From Mesostigma viride (taxonomy: Eukaryota; Streptophyta; Mesostigmatophyceae; Mesostigmatales; Mesostigmataceae): DNA of 58,329 nucleotides. Under the pieces are notes generated by a model. The model was not told the origin of the DNA, did not search any database, and worked only from the letters and a program-made list of their open reading frames with translations. The translations under genes and the position numbers were made by a program. Location: NCBI GenBank assembly GCA_009746045.1, contig RPFO01002238.1, positions 1-58,329 on the forward strand. Direction: 5' to 3'. This document shows, in pieces, positions 38,372 through 47,025 of this stretch (position 1 is the first letter of the stretch; each line of letters begins with the position of its first letter).

Positions 38372-38865
38372 CTCTTCGCGAACTCGTCCTGCAATTTTGT
38401 GAACGCGCCGCGGATCTCGGTCGTGACCCGCTTCCCGCGCGTCGAAATGGTCCGCACGAGCGAGGGCGTCAGGGTCATCACGAACACGCCCGAGTGGTTG
38501 AACACCATGTGGGAGATGTTCTCGCTGCCCGCGTCGTCCAATATGATCCCCACGTCCGTGTCGCTCGGACTCGACAGCGAACAGTCGGTCATCCCGCAAC
38601 GCTGAGGATGGGTGTGCCATTCGAACGTCCCGTGAGGGATCTGCACGTCGTTCGTGTGGCCGAACGCCGTCGTCTTGAACCGCTGCAAAGTGCCGAAACC
38701 GTCGGGGACGAACGTGCCCCCTATCTCCTTCCCGCTATCGAGCGTCGAGCGGATGAACGAAACCGCCTCGGGGGATACGGGATATCGAGTCGCGTTCCTC
38801 CCCGATATCACCTTCGCACCCGAAGCGAGCGTTTGGACAGGCAACAGATCGGCGGGGCGCGACAT
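38372..38865 (-). pseudogene. JAMM/MPN-like metallopeptidase, 5' part (split by element II)
   Basis: 164 viral residues from the ATG at 38865, whose upstream is a clear TATAAATA. The JAMM zinc-site pattern is present: Glu48 in GKEIGGTF, the HTHP motif at residues 84-87, and a Ser-x-x-Asp in SSPSD at 98-102. The spacing between HTHP and the Asp is longer than the classical seven residues because of a Cys-containing insert. JAMM proteins are isopeptidases or deubiquitinases, and giant viruses carry several forms. The present frame reads eight LTR codons before a stop; the original C-terminus is at 33684-33860. Substrate unknown. Confidence 0.7.
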
Positions 38866-38866
38866 C

Positions 38867-38874
38867 TATAAATA
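38867..38874 (-). promoter_or_regulatory. Start-proximal TATA motif of the JAMM gene
   Basis: TATTTATA on the minus strand ending one base before the ATG at 38865. A further member of the shared start-proximal set. Confidence 0.4.
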
Positions 38875-38885
38875 CGCCGGACATA

Positions 38886-39674
38886 TTAGAATCCGTCGTC
38901 CTCGACCGTGACCCCTCCGATATCCTCGTCCTGCGGTACGGCCGAGGGCTTGCGGACGAGCGCCTGTCTCGCCACTTGCACCTGTCGGATATTCGAATCC
39001 CCGCCCTCCGCCAATGTCGCCGCCGCCGCGGGGTCCTCGGGCCCTTGGATGAGATCGGGGTCGGGCGCCTCCTCCTCGCCGCCCTTGAACGTGTCCTTGT
39101 TCAAGAGCTCGCCCATGTACTCCTTGAGGATGTCGTCGATGGGCATGAGCACGTGCACGGTGTTCTTGACCGCTTCCCGGATCGCCTCGAAGGCGTTACG
39201 ACGATGCAGTTTGTAGTTCCCCCCGTCGACCTCCGTCAGGAAGTGTTCCACGTCGTCCACGATGTCCGACCCCAGATTCTTCATGACCATATGCACGAAT
39301 CGCGAGGGAGTGGGGACCCGCACGCGCATCGTCTGGTTCGGGTCTTTGGACATGCGGATGGACCCCATGATCATGCTCGTGCAGACGAAGTAGGCCTTCA
39401 ACAAGTCCCGCAAGTACGGGATCTTCTCCATGATCTGCTCGGTTTCCTCATCGACGATCTCAGGGGTCCACTCCGGGATCTCCTCGACGAGCTGCACGAA
39501 CGCGGAGATGGGGTCCATGCCGGCCTCGCGGGACACGTTGATGGCGTCCATCACCATCCTCTTCAGGACCTGGAACACGGGGTCCGTCATCCCGCGCTCC
39601 AGTTGGTCGACGTACTCCTTCTTGCTGTCCACGAGGACATTGATGTTGACGACGGGCTCGGAATCGCCTTCCAT
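38886..39674 (-). CDS. Giant-virus conserved protein of unknown function (DUF5764-like)
   Basis: An intact 262-residue, mostly helical acidic protein. The opening NINVLVDSKKEYVDQLERGMTDPVFQVL and the following IFVQLVEE-like helices resemble the family of unknown function DUF5764 seen in many algal giant viruses; this is memory-based and unconfirmed. The tail is Pro/Ala/Asp-rich and low complexity. The stop lies 20 bp upstream of the JAMM start and the start is 19 bp downstream of the next gene's stop, so it belongs to a compact minus-strand run. Possibly a virion protein. Confidence 0.65.
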   Translation of the reverse strand: MEGDSEPVVNINVLVDSKKEYVDQLERGMTDPVFQVLKRMVMDAINVSREAGMDPISAFVQLVEEIPEWTPEIVDEETEQIMEKIPYLRDLLKAYFVCTSMIMGSIRMSKDPNQTMRVRVPTPSRFVHMVMKNLGSDIVDDVEHFLTEVDGGNYKLHRRNAFEAIREAVKNTVHVLMPIDDILKEYMGELLNKDTFKGGEEEAPDPDLIQGPEDPAAAATLAEGGDSNIRQVQVARQALVRKPSAVPQDEDIGGVTVEDDGF

Positions 39675-39693
39675 TGTACCGTTCCGCTCACAT

Positions 39694-40011
39694 TTATTGC
39701 GCCTGCGAGTGAACGAACACTCGGTACCTCCGTTGCAGCGTCGACACCTCGTTGCGGGCGTCGTACAGCCGGTCTTCGAGCATCTCGATCGCCCGCGTCA
39801 TCCGACGGACGGGATCCGTCTCGTCATTGGAGGGCAAGACGGGGTGCCGGACGTCGGGCAAGCCCATCTTCGCCCTCAACTCTCTAGCCTTGTCCCTACA
39901 TTGCGCGATGCTCTGGATGAGTTGAAACCTCTGCATTTGGTAGTCGTTTTCTTGCATCTCGTCGTCGTTTTTTATTGCAAAATAATATTCCTCGTGTCGC
40001 AAACGCGTCAC
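39694..40011 (-). CDS. Small coiled-coil protein
   Basis: A 105-residue, highly charged ORF with long heptad-like stretches (QRFQLIQSIAQCRDKARELR and MTRAIEMLEDRLYDARNEVS). Its start codon overlaps the stop of the next upstream gene by four bases, consistent with coupled expression. The family is not recognised. Probably a structural or scaffolding helper, by inference only. Confidence 0.65.
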   Translation of the reverse strand: MTRLRHEEYYFAIKNDDEMQENDYQMQRFQLIQSIAQCRDKARELRAKMGLPDVRHPVLPSNDETDPVRRMTRAIEMLEDRLYDARNEVSTLQRRYRVFVHSQAQ

Positions 40012-40409
40012 TTTCGAAAGTTGATGGCCATGAGGACGAGGCCGTACGTCACGATCCCGGACAGAAGCCCGGCCACGTTCACCCGCATCTTGTCCACCTT
40101 CCCGGTGTTGCGGTTCTCGAACCAGCGAGGAAACCGGGCCGGCGCGAACTTCAGCACGCCGATCGTCACGGACACGCCCGCCAACGCGGCGACGATGGAA
40201 TACGCCGACTTCCGCCCCTCGACGACCGTCGACCCGACGAGATGGGACGCTTCGACCATCGGAGGGGGTGCGGGCGGCGGCGTGGGGTCGGAATACTCCA
40301 TCGGGAAGTCGGGCTCGATCGGGACGGGAGCCGACCTTGCGAAACTCGGCGTCGGCGCCTCGATCCCGGCTCCCGAACGCATGTTCCTGGCCATCTGAGT
40401 GAGCGACAT
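40008..40409 (-). CDS. Two-transmembrane protein with Pro-rich N-terminus
   Basis: 133 residues: a disordered Pro/Ser-rich N-terminal 60 residues, one hydrophobic helix (YSIVAALAGVSVTIGVLKFA), a basic loop with FPRWFENRNTGK, and a second hydrophobic helix (VAGLLSGIVTYGLVLMAI) near the C-terminus. The pattern fits a small virion inner-membrane protein. Overlaps the coiled-coil gene by four bases. GTATA lies at 40422-40426 before the start. The family is unknown to me. Confidence 0.65.
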   Translation of the reverse strand: MSLTQMARNMRSGAGIEAPTPSFARSAPVPIEPDFPMEYSDPTPPPAPPPMVEASHLVGSTVVEGRKSAYSIVAALAGVSVTIGVLKFAPARFPRWFENRNTGKVDKMRVNVAGLLSGIVTYGLVLMAINFRK

Positions 40410-40421
40410 GTCCGTATTACG

Positions 40422-40426
40422 GTATA
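40422..40426 (-). promoter_or_regulatory. Start-proximal TATA motif
   Basis: GATATACC on the minus strand, TATAC core 12 bases upstream of the ATG at 40409. Confidence 0.4.
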
Positions 40427-40461
40427 TCTCCCTAAAAGTTCACGCCCCGTGAACGCGTCTG

Positions 40462-41040
40462 TCAATCGTAACTGCAAAAATCGGGGGCGTCCAAATCCCA
40501 CATGCGTTTGGGGGAGAAACAGGGACTGGGAGGGGATACGTGGTCCGAGTCGTCGCCGGTCTCGCCCGCCGCGGACGGCGGGGCTCGCGGGACGCCCTCG
40601 TCCGAATTCGACGACAAAAAGCGGTTATAGCACGCGGAGTGGAAAAACATGTAAAGACGCGTGGATGAGATGGGGACGCATTCCTCTACTTTCCCGGCGG
40701 GCATCGGTTTCTTGCAACGAAAACACAGCACCCACCCGGTCCGCGGCTCTTCTTCGGCGCAGTCTCGCCATACCTTCTGGCCTCGCAAGGCGGCTTCTCC
40801 GATTTCGTCGAACCGGCGGACGCAGTCGACCTCGTCAGGAGCCAGCGTCGGACGACGGCTGACGCCCTTGACGTAGCACACGCGCGGGTGTCCGCGGGCG
40901 TCGTAAATCATCCTCCCGGCGTGCCGGAGACTCTGTCGGTTTTTGATTTCGTTCCAATACGCGTCCGCGGCGCGCCTGCGCTCGGCCAACTCGTTCGCGA
41001 AGACGATGTGACGAGGACACGTGTCTCCTTCCTTCGACAT
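40462..41040 (-). CDS. Putative zinc-binding protein
   Basis: 192 residues from the Met at 41040 (MSKEGDTCPRHIVFANELAE). An upstream in-frame Met at 41091 overlaps the next gene and is less likely. Candidate zinc ligands are CFRCKKPM and FHSACYNRF, a C-x2-C ... H-x3-C spacing. Further Cys and His residues occur near the N-terminus (CPRH). The C-terminus is Ser/Pro-rich and acidic. The function is unknown; zinc proteins of this kind in giant viruses are often transcription or ubiquitin-related. Confidence 0.55.
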   Translation of the reverse strand: MSKEGDTCPRHIVFANELAERRRAADAYWNEIKNRQSLRHAGRMIYDARGHPRVCYVKGVSRRPTLAPDEVDCVRRFDEIGEAALRGQKVWRDCAEEEPRTGWVLCFRCKKPMPAGKVEECVPISSTRLYMFFHSACYNRFLSSNSDEGVPRAPPSAAGETGDDSDHVSPPSPCFSPKRMWDLDAPDFCSYD

Positions 41041-41057
41041 GACACCGAAGAGTAAAA

Positions 41058-42458
41058 TTACAAGAGGCCCACGAACGCGTTCCGGCCGCACGTGCGAGTC
41101 GTGCGAGACTTGCGCTTGCTCTTCGCGGTGTGGCTCCTCCTCTTCTTCCGGTACGCGTTGGCGACGTGGAAGTTGGGGAGATTCGAGGCGCCCGCGCTGG
41201 ACATGGCGTTCGTGACGCCGGAAAGGATGTCGGACCCGTTCTTGTTGCGCTGGCAGTACGGGCCGTACCGCGCGTTCGGATTCTCGACGAGACTGCCGTC
41301 GGCCGCGACGATGTACGGATCCACGATCTTTGCATCGGGGTTCGAAGGATCCTTGTTAAAGAAGAGGCTGCCGTACCCGGGCGGGCAGGACGGCTGGGGA
41401 AGGCCACTGACGCGGTAGTCGGCGTTCATCATACGCGCCATCGACTTCCACGGCGCGTCCGCCACCCCTCCGTCTACCATAGCGAGTGCGCCGTGGTTTC
41501 TCCACCAGGAATCGATCTGGTTGAGGATGGCCGACCGCATGCGGTTAAACGCCAGGAGGTCGCGCTTGATAAAGGGAGCTAACAAATTAGTGAATCCACT
41601 ATTTAAATCCGGGAGGGCGGTTTTGGTCGCTGGATCAGCCCATCCAACGACGCCTAGATCGACGAATCGCTCGACGTGCTTCTTGGCGAAATTGCCAACA
41701 GTGATTATACTCCTGGACAATAGGGGGATAAGCCTGCTGACCTGACAGTCATCAGAAGCTTCTGAACCACCCAGCTTCTTGTTGTACTGTGGAAGGAAAT
41801 CTGTATCCAGTTTGAATACCTGGATATAACGTGGTTGTCCATGTGCCTGGAGACCTGGTGCGAGGACACTAATCATCTTGTTTTTTTGCGTTTCCTCTTT
41901 TGTAGAAAATTTCTCGGGGACTGGATCCAAACGCCTTTTAATTTTCTCGAGCACGTTGAGCGGTATGCGATTCATGTACACGGCATAATTTCTATCATCT
42001 CCCTCTAACGGCGTCGTAGATCCGTGCTTTTCCCACGCCCCATCCTTCATGAAGTTGTAATCCATGTTATCCTTCGCCAACGCCACGAAACCCCGCAATG
42101 AATTTACGATCTTTCCCAGTTCCTTCCGACTGGTGTCCAGGACTCCCTCCCTCGTCGCGTTGGCGACGCGTTCGTTGATGTCCCGCATCGTGTTTGCGAG
42201 GATATCGTACACATACGCACACGCGACAAACTCGCGCAACTTTTTCTTAAAATCCACGTCCGTGTCGATGATATTGTATTCGTACAGCTTGGCCTCTTCG
42301 GCTGTAAACTTGATGTCCGGAATGAACGTTCGCAGTTTTTGAAGTTGGTACGGTGTGAAGATCTTCGAAGCCAGGTCCTCGATACGTGCCTGCATCTGTG
42401 GAGAGCGACCCGTTGGTGTGGCCACGTGGGTGAAGAAGGGATACGCGCTCGAGGACAT
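41058..42458 (-). CDS. Structural-type protein, tandem paralog A
   Basis: 466 residues from the Met at 42458 (MSSSAYPFFTHVATPTGRSP); the longer frame to 42566 runs into the neighbouring gene. It shares its architecture with the next gene upstream (42493-43728): an N-terminal ATPT-RSP-x-x-QARI block, YELQKLRTFIPDIKF-like helix, a variable middle, and a C-terminal block VSGLPQPSC ... IVDPYIVAADGSLVENPNARYG, ending in a basic tail. The phrase with Ser-Leu-Val-Glu-Asn-Pro-x-Ala-Arg-Tyr-Gly is nearly identical in both. A GTATA element (42465-42469) and a T run precede the start. Not a family I can name; likely a virion component. The middle (about 41570-41960) is more AT-rich than its flanks. Confidence 0.65.
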   Translation of the reverse strand: MSSSAYPFFTHVATPTGRSPQMQARIEDLASKIFTPYQLQKLRTFIPDIKFTAEEAKLYEYNIIDTDVDFKKKLREFVACAYVYDILANTMRDINERVANATREGVLDTSRKELGKIVNSLRGFVALAKDNMDYNFMKDGAWEKHGSTTPLEGDDRNYAVYMNRIPLNVLEKIKRRLDPVPEKFSTKEETQKNKMISVLAPGLQAHGQPRYIQVFKLDTDFLPQYNKKLGGSEASDDCQVSRLIPLLSRSIITVGNFAKKHVERFVDLGVVGWADPATKTALPDLNSGFTNLLAPFIKRDLLAFNRMRSAILNQIDSWWRNHGALAMVDGGVADAPWKSMARMMNADYRVSGLPQPSCPPGYGSLFFNKDPSNPDAKIVDPYIVAADGSLVENPNARYGPYCQRNKNGSDILSGVTNAMSSAGASNLPNFHVANAYRKKRRSHTAKSKRKSRTTRTCGRNAFVGLL

Positions 42459-42464
42459 GGGGTA

Positions 42465-42469
42465 GTATA
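42465..42469 (-). promoter_or_regulatory. Start-proximal TATAC motif
   Basis: TATAC on the minus strand, six bases upstream of the ATG at 42458, preceded by an eight-T run on that strand (42482-42489). Confidence 0.45.
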
Positions 42470-42492
42470 ATGTTGAACGAGAAAAAAAACGT

Positions 42493-43728
42493 CTACCTTC
42501 TCCTGGTCGTTTTCTTAACGCGCCGGGCCGACCCCGTGTGGAAATTGGCGACCCTCCCCGGACCACCCGTCGTGACGCCGCTCAGAAGATCGGACGTCAT
42601 CCGCTTGCGCTGACAGTAAGGTCCGTATCTGGCTTTGGGATTCTCCACCAAGCTGCCGTCCGCGGCCACGATATACGGATCCACGATCTTCGCCTTCTTC
42701 TTCGGATCCGCCGGATCGGCATCGTAGAAAACACCCGCGAATCCGGTCCCGCAGCTGGGCTGCGGCAGACCGCTGACTCTCTGGTCGGCGACCATGAGCG
42801 TCCTGAGGTAATCGGGCATCTGATCCATACTCTTGTTCTCAATGGACTTGAGCGCGACGTCGGTCATGGCCCAAGCGTCGATCGCGTTGAGGATGGCGAT
42901 TCGGAGCCTGTTGAAGGCCAAAATGTCTCGGCGGATGAACGGGATCAACGGGTTATTGAAGTTCGTATCCGGGACCAGCTTTTTTAACCGCTCCTGATGG
43001 ATAGGCGCGAAATTGCTGTATTCGATGTTTCCAGACCCGAGATGGAAAATCATCCTGGCCGGCTGACAATCATCCGACGGCTCTGTCGAGTCCTTCACCA
43101 AGTTGTATTTAGGAAGATCATCCTTTGTGGCTTTACTGATCTTCACCTTGATACCTTGCATCTCTTCGCCATCCACCCTACCCTTCGTCGTCGGAAGGGG
43201 CGAAAGTCCGGGGCTGGGGACGAAGACCTCCTTGCCGGCCACGGCATTCTCGAGCACGTCGGCGGGTATGCGATGAAGGAACACATCGTCAGGGGTTACG
43301 TTGTTGTAAGTCGCTTTGAACCCTCGCAGCGCCGTCGCGATCTTTCCGACCTCATTGGAATCCGTCGTGAGGAGATTGGAACTCGTCACGTTCCTCACGC
43401 GTTCATTGTAGTCGCGCATCATGTTTGTCAGAATGTCGTACATGTACACGGCGGCGATGAAACGACCGAGTTTCTCCTTCACATCGTCACTCGAGTTCGT
43501 GTCCAACATGTTAAACTGGATGAGCGGCGCCTCCTCGACCTTGAACTGCAGGTCGGGGATGTAGGTCCTCATTTTCTGGATCTCGTACGATGTGAACACC
43601 TTGGTCGCGAGGTCGTTGATGCGCGCCTGGGTCTAAGGAGAGCGGGAGGTCGGCGTGGCGACCGACGTGTGGAACGGGTATGCGGAACCGAACGTCGCGG
43701 ACGGGAACGCCGAGGTCGCGGCGGCCAT
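42493..43728 (-). pseudogene. Tandem paralog B with in-frame amber codon
   Basis: A paralog of the gene at 41058-42458. Starting at the Met read from 43728 (MAAATSAFPSATFGSAYPFH), the frame matches paralog A through VATPTSRSP and then meets TAG at 43635-43633, exactly where paralog A has a Gln. After the stop the same frame continues without shift (TQARINDLATKVFTSYEIQK...) for another 379 codons to 42493. A single C-to-T change from CAG explains it. Present translation could only restart downstream of the stop (for example at GTG 43599). The C-terminal block VSGLPQPSC...IVDPYIVAADGSLVENP is intact. Confidence 0.75.
43633..43635 (-). other. In-frame amber codon in paralog B
   Basis: TAG in place of the paralog's Gln codon, with the family sequence in the same frame on both sides. 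Not in a homopolymer. Confidence 0.75.
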
Positions 43729-43735
43729 CGAAAAC

Positions 43736-43740
43736 GTATA
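43736..43740 (-). promoter_or_regulatory. Start-proximal TATAC motif
   Basis: TATAC on the minus strand, seven bases upstream of the ATG at 43728, followed further upstream by an eight-T run (43753-43760 on that strand), the same layout as paralog A and MCP 2. Confidence 0.45.
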
Positions 43741-43820
43741 GTATCGTACCAGAAAAAAAAGCGCGTTCAGGGAGAGGTCGAAGTTCTCCTCGATGGATGT
43801 AACCTCCTCCATCGCAAGTC

Positions 43821-44420
43821 ATGCCTCCCAAGAAGAAGACCCCGCCTTCCGCCCCCGCTCCTTCTACTTCCACGAAGAAGGATTCGACCACGAGGTCCGG
43901 GCGCGCGATCAAAGCGCCCCAGCGTTTCGAACCGGACGAGAGGCCCCTTGACGATTTCGCAGAAGACGAGTACGAGTCCGACGACCCGGAGGGCGACCGG
44001 ATCCGCGACGACGAGCTCAGCGAGGAGGATTCCGAGGAGGACGAGGAGGACGAAGAAGACGGGTCGTACGACAGCAGTTTCATCAACGACGACGAAGAGG
44101 ATAGATCAAGGGTAGACACAGACGGCAACGAAGAGGAGCTTACAGGGACCGAAACGGAGGAGGATGACACGGACGTCCCGTTGGAATCGGACACGGAATC
44201 CGAGTCCGAAGACGACTGGGACGAGGAGGAAGAGGTCCGGCCGCCGCCGCGACAGAAGAAGACTCCTCGCAAACCTCCGACCAAACGCACCGTTCGTCCC
44301 GCTCCACCAGATCCCGTCCTCGACGCGCCCCCTCCACCACCCGCCAAACGGAGCAAACAAACGCGTTCCGAGGATACCGAAGTCGTTCTGTTCCAACGCC
44401 CGAAACTGGTCAAATGGTAG
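43821..44420 (+). CDS. Acidic protein with basic ends
   Basis: A 199-residue intact ORF: a basic, Pro/Ser/Thr-rich N-terminus (PPKKKTPPSAPAPSTSTKKD), about 100 residues dominated by Asp/Glu, and a basic Pro-rich C-terminus with RQKKTPRKPPTKR. The segment EDGSYDSSFINDDEED is the most distinctive motif. It is the only plus-strand gene in this part of the viral block, divergent from paralog B and convergent with the next gene. Composition suggests a histone- or DNA-binding chaperone-like role, which is inference. Confidence 0.6.
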   Translation: MPPKKKTPPSAPAPSTSTKKDSTTRSGRAIKAPQRFEPDERPLDDFAEDEYESDDPEGDRIRDDELSEEDSEEDEEDEEDGSYDSSFINDDEEDRSRVDTDGNEEELTGTETEEDDTDVPLESDTESESEDDWDEEEEVRPPPRQKKTPRKPPTKRTVRPAPPDPVLDAPPPPPAKRSKQTRSEDTEVVLFQRPKLVKW

Positions 44421-44428
44421 AGTCGCGC

Positions 44429-45816
44429 TCAGTCCGCGCCGTACAAGTACGCGAGACCCGACGTCTCCTCCAGCACCTGGTTCACGTTCTTGATGTACTC
44501 CGAGTTCGACGTGAGCGCCGCGTACGCGATCTCCGCCGATTTCTCCCCGACCTCCACCTCGACGTCCGCCGTCCCGACCTTCGCGGGTCTTTCCACGCGG
44601 AACCCCTCGACCCACCCGCGTTCCTCGAGGATCGTGTTCGTCGCCTGTTCCGTCGCCCCGCGGACGGCGTGGATCTGCTCGTCGGTGATGTCGCGGAGTC
44701 GCGTCGTCAGCATAAAGTCCTCTCCCATCAGTCTCCCCTCGGAGCTGTCCGCGTACGTGGGGATGTTCTGGAACACCTTGGTCTCGCTTGTCCGCGTGTG
44801 CACGTGCAAGTCCGGGTTCACGTGCGTCGCCGTGCCCAGCCTCTCCCCGTCCGCGTTCGACACCAGGTTCTCCCGCGTCCTCTCGTTCGCCGGTGGCCGC
44901 ATCACCGCCATGTGCTGGCCCATCGTGAGCGGCGTGAACAGCGCGTTCTCCTTGGGCCCCGTGTGCGAGTTCTCGATGACGGCGAACCGGCGCGCGTCGA
45001 CGCGAGTGAACGAGGGGTCCGCGTACCGCACGCCGCTCCTCTGCCCGCCGGAATCGTGGACCGCGTCCATGGTCGACAAGGGGAGAGAGCGTTCGGGGAG
45101 CACGCTCATCTGCAGGATGCCGGCGTCGTTCCTCCGCACGTTGCTCTCGTTCCCGGTCCCCGGCGGCCGGTCCTCGAGTCCGGACCGGTTGGCCCGGTTC
45201 GTCGGATCCAGAACGACGAACCGGTTCTCGAGGTGCGCCTGCTGAGGGTTGGGCTTCCGCACCATGATCTGTTCCTGGACCTGCGTCCAGTTCTTGGATA
45301 GGATGGCGGAGGGTTCGAGCATGAGATTGTCCCGCGCGCCCCCGCCGCGAACACCTCGTGCATGCCGAATATGCGGTCGGGGGCGGCGAGACCGGTCATC
45401 TCCGCGACCGTCGCCACGGGTTTCGACGTCCACGGCTCCGGTCCGGGCACTTTGGACGTCGCCCCCGCGCGGATGGGGGCCGTCGATATGTTCTCGAAGG
45501 TCGAGTAGCTGGGGACGTAGCCCCGCGGCGGGTCGGCGTGCAATTTGATCGCGGAAGTGTTGCGGCCGTACCCCATGGTCGGTTTCATCAGCGGCCCAGT
45601 GGTGTAGTCGGGAGGCTCGGCGCCGTACCCCCCTCGGCTGCTGGTGAACGAGGGGAAGGCCTGGTACCCGTCAGGGAGGTCCCTGACGACGCTCCGGGCG
45701 ATCGCGGGGACCGGCTGGTCCGTGGCCGTGGCGGCGTCCACGTCCGCGCGCGATTTCGGGGGCACGGGACGCATCAAGAAGCCCGAAAGGGCGACGATTG
45801 ATAGAGCGGCTAACAT
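44429..45816 (-). pseudogene. Membrane-anchored virion-type protein, frameshifted
   Basis: A minus-strand gene in two frames. The first frame starts at 45816 with a hydrophobic N-terminal anchor (MLAALSIVALSGFLM) and continues with Pro/Ser/Tyr-rich sequence to a shift near 45340 at a GGGGG run. The second frame goes on (LMLEPSAILSKNWTQVQEQI, RFVVLDPTNRANRSGLEDRP, TYADSSEGRLMGEDFMLTTR) to the stop at 44429. In total about 460 codons. The anchor plus long extra-membrane domain recalls the DUF5899-type proteins of large algal viruses, a tentative memory-based match. TATAC lies eight bases upstream of the start. Confidence 0.6.
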
Positions 45817-45823
45817 GAATGAC

Positions 45824-45828
45824 GTATA
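45824..45828 (-). promoter_or_regulatory. Start-proximal TATAC motif
   Basis: TTATACG on the minus strand, TATAC core seven bases upstream of the ATG at 45816, in an AT-rich gap. Confidence 0.45.
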
Positions 45829-45847
45829 ATAACAAACGAACTTTTAT

Positions 45848-46186
45848 TCAAATGGGTTTCTTTACGGGATCGGGGCGCAATGCGCTCGTAACGATCGGAA
45901 ATTCCAAGTACCTATCGGTGCGTTTCATGCTGTCCCAGAACATGTGCTGATACGGGGCCGTGTACCGCTCATCGGTGGTGATCGCCCGATTCAGATTCGC
46001 CACGTGGATGCCCCCCTTCAGTCGCATGCTCTCGACCGATGGATCTAATCTCCCTCCCAACGCCACGTACGCGCGCAACTGGTCCTCGGTCACGGGGTAA
46101 TTCACGTTGTTGTCGAGCGCCGTGTCCAAGGTCCGTCCCATCTCTTCCTTGACGCCGGTCTCGGTGATGATGATCGTGGCGGACAT
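45848..46186 (-). CDS. Small protein, function unknown
   Basis: An intact 112-residue ORF with balanced composition: TLDTALDNNVNYPVTEDQLR and LNRAITTDERYTAPYQHMFW. No membrane segment. A GTATAC palindrome sits three bases upstream of the start, the same element as before neighbours. Position in the compact minus-strand run supports a real gene. Not recognised. Confidence 0.6.
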   Translation of the reverse strand: MSATIIITETGVKEEMGRTLDTALDNNVNYPVTEDQLRAYVALGGRLDPSVESMRLKGGIHVANLNRAITTDERYTAPYQHMFWDSMKRTDRYLEFPIVTSALRPDPVKKPI

Positions 46187-46189
46187 GCT

Positions 46190-46195
46190 GTATAC
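46190..46195 (-). promoter_or_regulatory. Start-proximal GTATAC motif
   Basis: GTATAC palindrome, three bases upstream of the ATG at 46186. Confidence 0.45.
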
Positions 46196-46264
46196 ATCTC
46201 CGTTAGAATAAATGCGGACCCAGCCCGATCCGCTCCTCGGGTCTCTGATTGAAATCGAAGGAGA

Positions 46265-46429
46265 TCACGGGGGGAGTGGCAACGTCTTCCGCTCCATCAA
46301 AAAGTACACGCGATCGGCTTCCGGATACGGGGTGGAAGGGACGGCGCCCGGCGGCGTTCGGTCCTTCGCCCATTCGGCGCACGACAACACCGCGACGAGC
46401 ACGAGCAACGCGATCGCGGGGAGGTTCAT
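46265..46429 (-). CDS. 54-residue protein with N-terminal membrane anchor
   Basis: A short ORF: ATG at 46429-46427, TGA at 46267-46265. The first 17 residues are hydrophobic (MNLPAIALLVLVAVLSC) and the remainder is polar (AEWAKDRTPPG, then ADRVYFLMERK). A GTATAC palindrome lies upstream (46440-46445). It fills the gap between two genes on the same strand with normal spacing, and the plus-strand ORFs across it look like shadows. Could be a small virion membrane protein. Confidence 0.5.
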   Translation of the reverse strand: MNLPAIALLVLVAVLSCAEWAKDRTPPGAVPSTPYPEADRVYFLMERKTLPLPP

Positions 46430-46439
46430 GATGCAGACG

Positions 46440-46445
46440 TATACT
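46440..46445 (-). promoter_or_regulatory. Start-proximal GTATAC motif
   Basis: GTATAC palindrome ten bases upstream of the ATG at 46429. Identical hexamer to 46190-46195. Confidence 0.45.
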
Positions 46446-46446
46446 T

Positions 46447-46980
46447 CTACGCGGACACCAAAAATTCAGACCGGTTCATCCGGCTCAGGATCTCCGCCCT
46501 GGCCAACTCGCGGAGGGCCGGCGGGACGTTGTTCATGACGTAGTTTTCGACGCCTTTCGAGCTCTTCGGGAGCGGCGGACCGGAGGCCAGGACATCCTGC
46601 AAAGAGTCCTTCTCCTCCCGGCGGTACTCCTCCGGCAGCTCTCGTACGGCCGTGCACATCTTCGCGTGCACGACCCCGTCCTCGCGGAGGTGGTACCCGG
46701 CGTTGTGCCACGCCGCGTCGCGGGACAGGACGTAGATATGGTCTCGCGACGGGTCGATCTGGCCCGTGGCCATGCGTTTCCCGAGGTCGTAATGGAACAA
46801 GGTGTCGGCCGCCTCCTTGTTCATCGAGTCCGATCGCTTGACGTCACATTGGGCGGGAACGGGACCCTCGTACGCCTTCCCGCAGTACCCGACGACCGAA
46901 CACCGACTCGTGTCGATGCAACACGCGTCCTTCGCGCATTGGTCGAGGTCGACGAACACCCACGCGCGGACCGTCTCCAT
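46447..46980 (-). CDS. Cys-rich N-terminal protein, function unknown
   Basis: 177 intact residues. The N-terminus reads RAWVFVDLDQCAKDACCIDT followed by more Cys residues (CSVVGYCGKAYEG, AQCDVK), suggesting disulfides or metal binding. The centre and C-terminus are helical and charged (NVPPALRELARAEILSRMNR). VFVDLD recalls the first strand of NYN/HAD-type folds, but no other motif supports that. Spacing to both neighbours is short, on the same strand. Confidence 0.6.
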   Translation of the reverse strand: METVRAWVFVDLDQCAKDACCIDTSRCSVVGYCGKAYEGPVPAQCDVKRSDSMNKEAADTLFHYDLGKRMATGQIDPSRDHIYVLSRDAAWHNAGYHLREDGVVHAKMCTAVRELPEEYRREEKDSLQDVLASGPPLPKSSKGVENYVMNNVPPALRELARAEILSRMNRSEFLVSA

Positions 46981-47025
46981 TTGTCAGGTCCGCGCAAGAA
47001 AATTCGACGCTTCTTGCCGCGCCTC

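Noticed and set aside
46212-46538. 108-codon plus-strand ORF
   Set aside because: Overlaps the end of a good minus gene and a better small minus ORF with a promoter motif; composition looks like a shadow.
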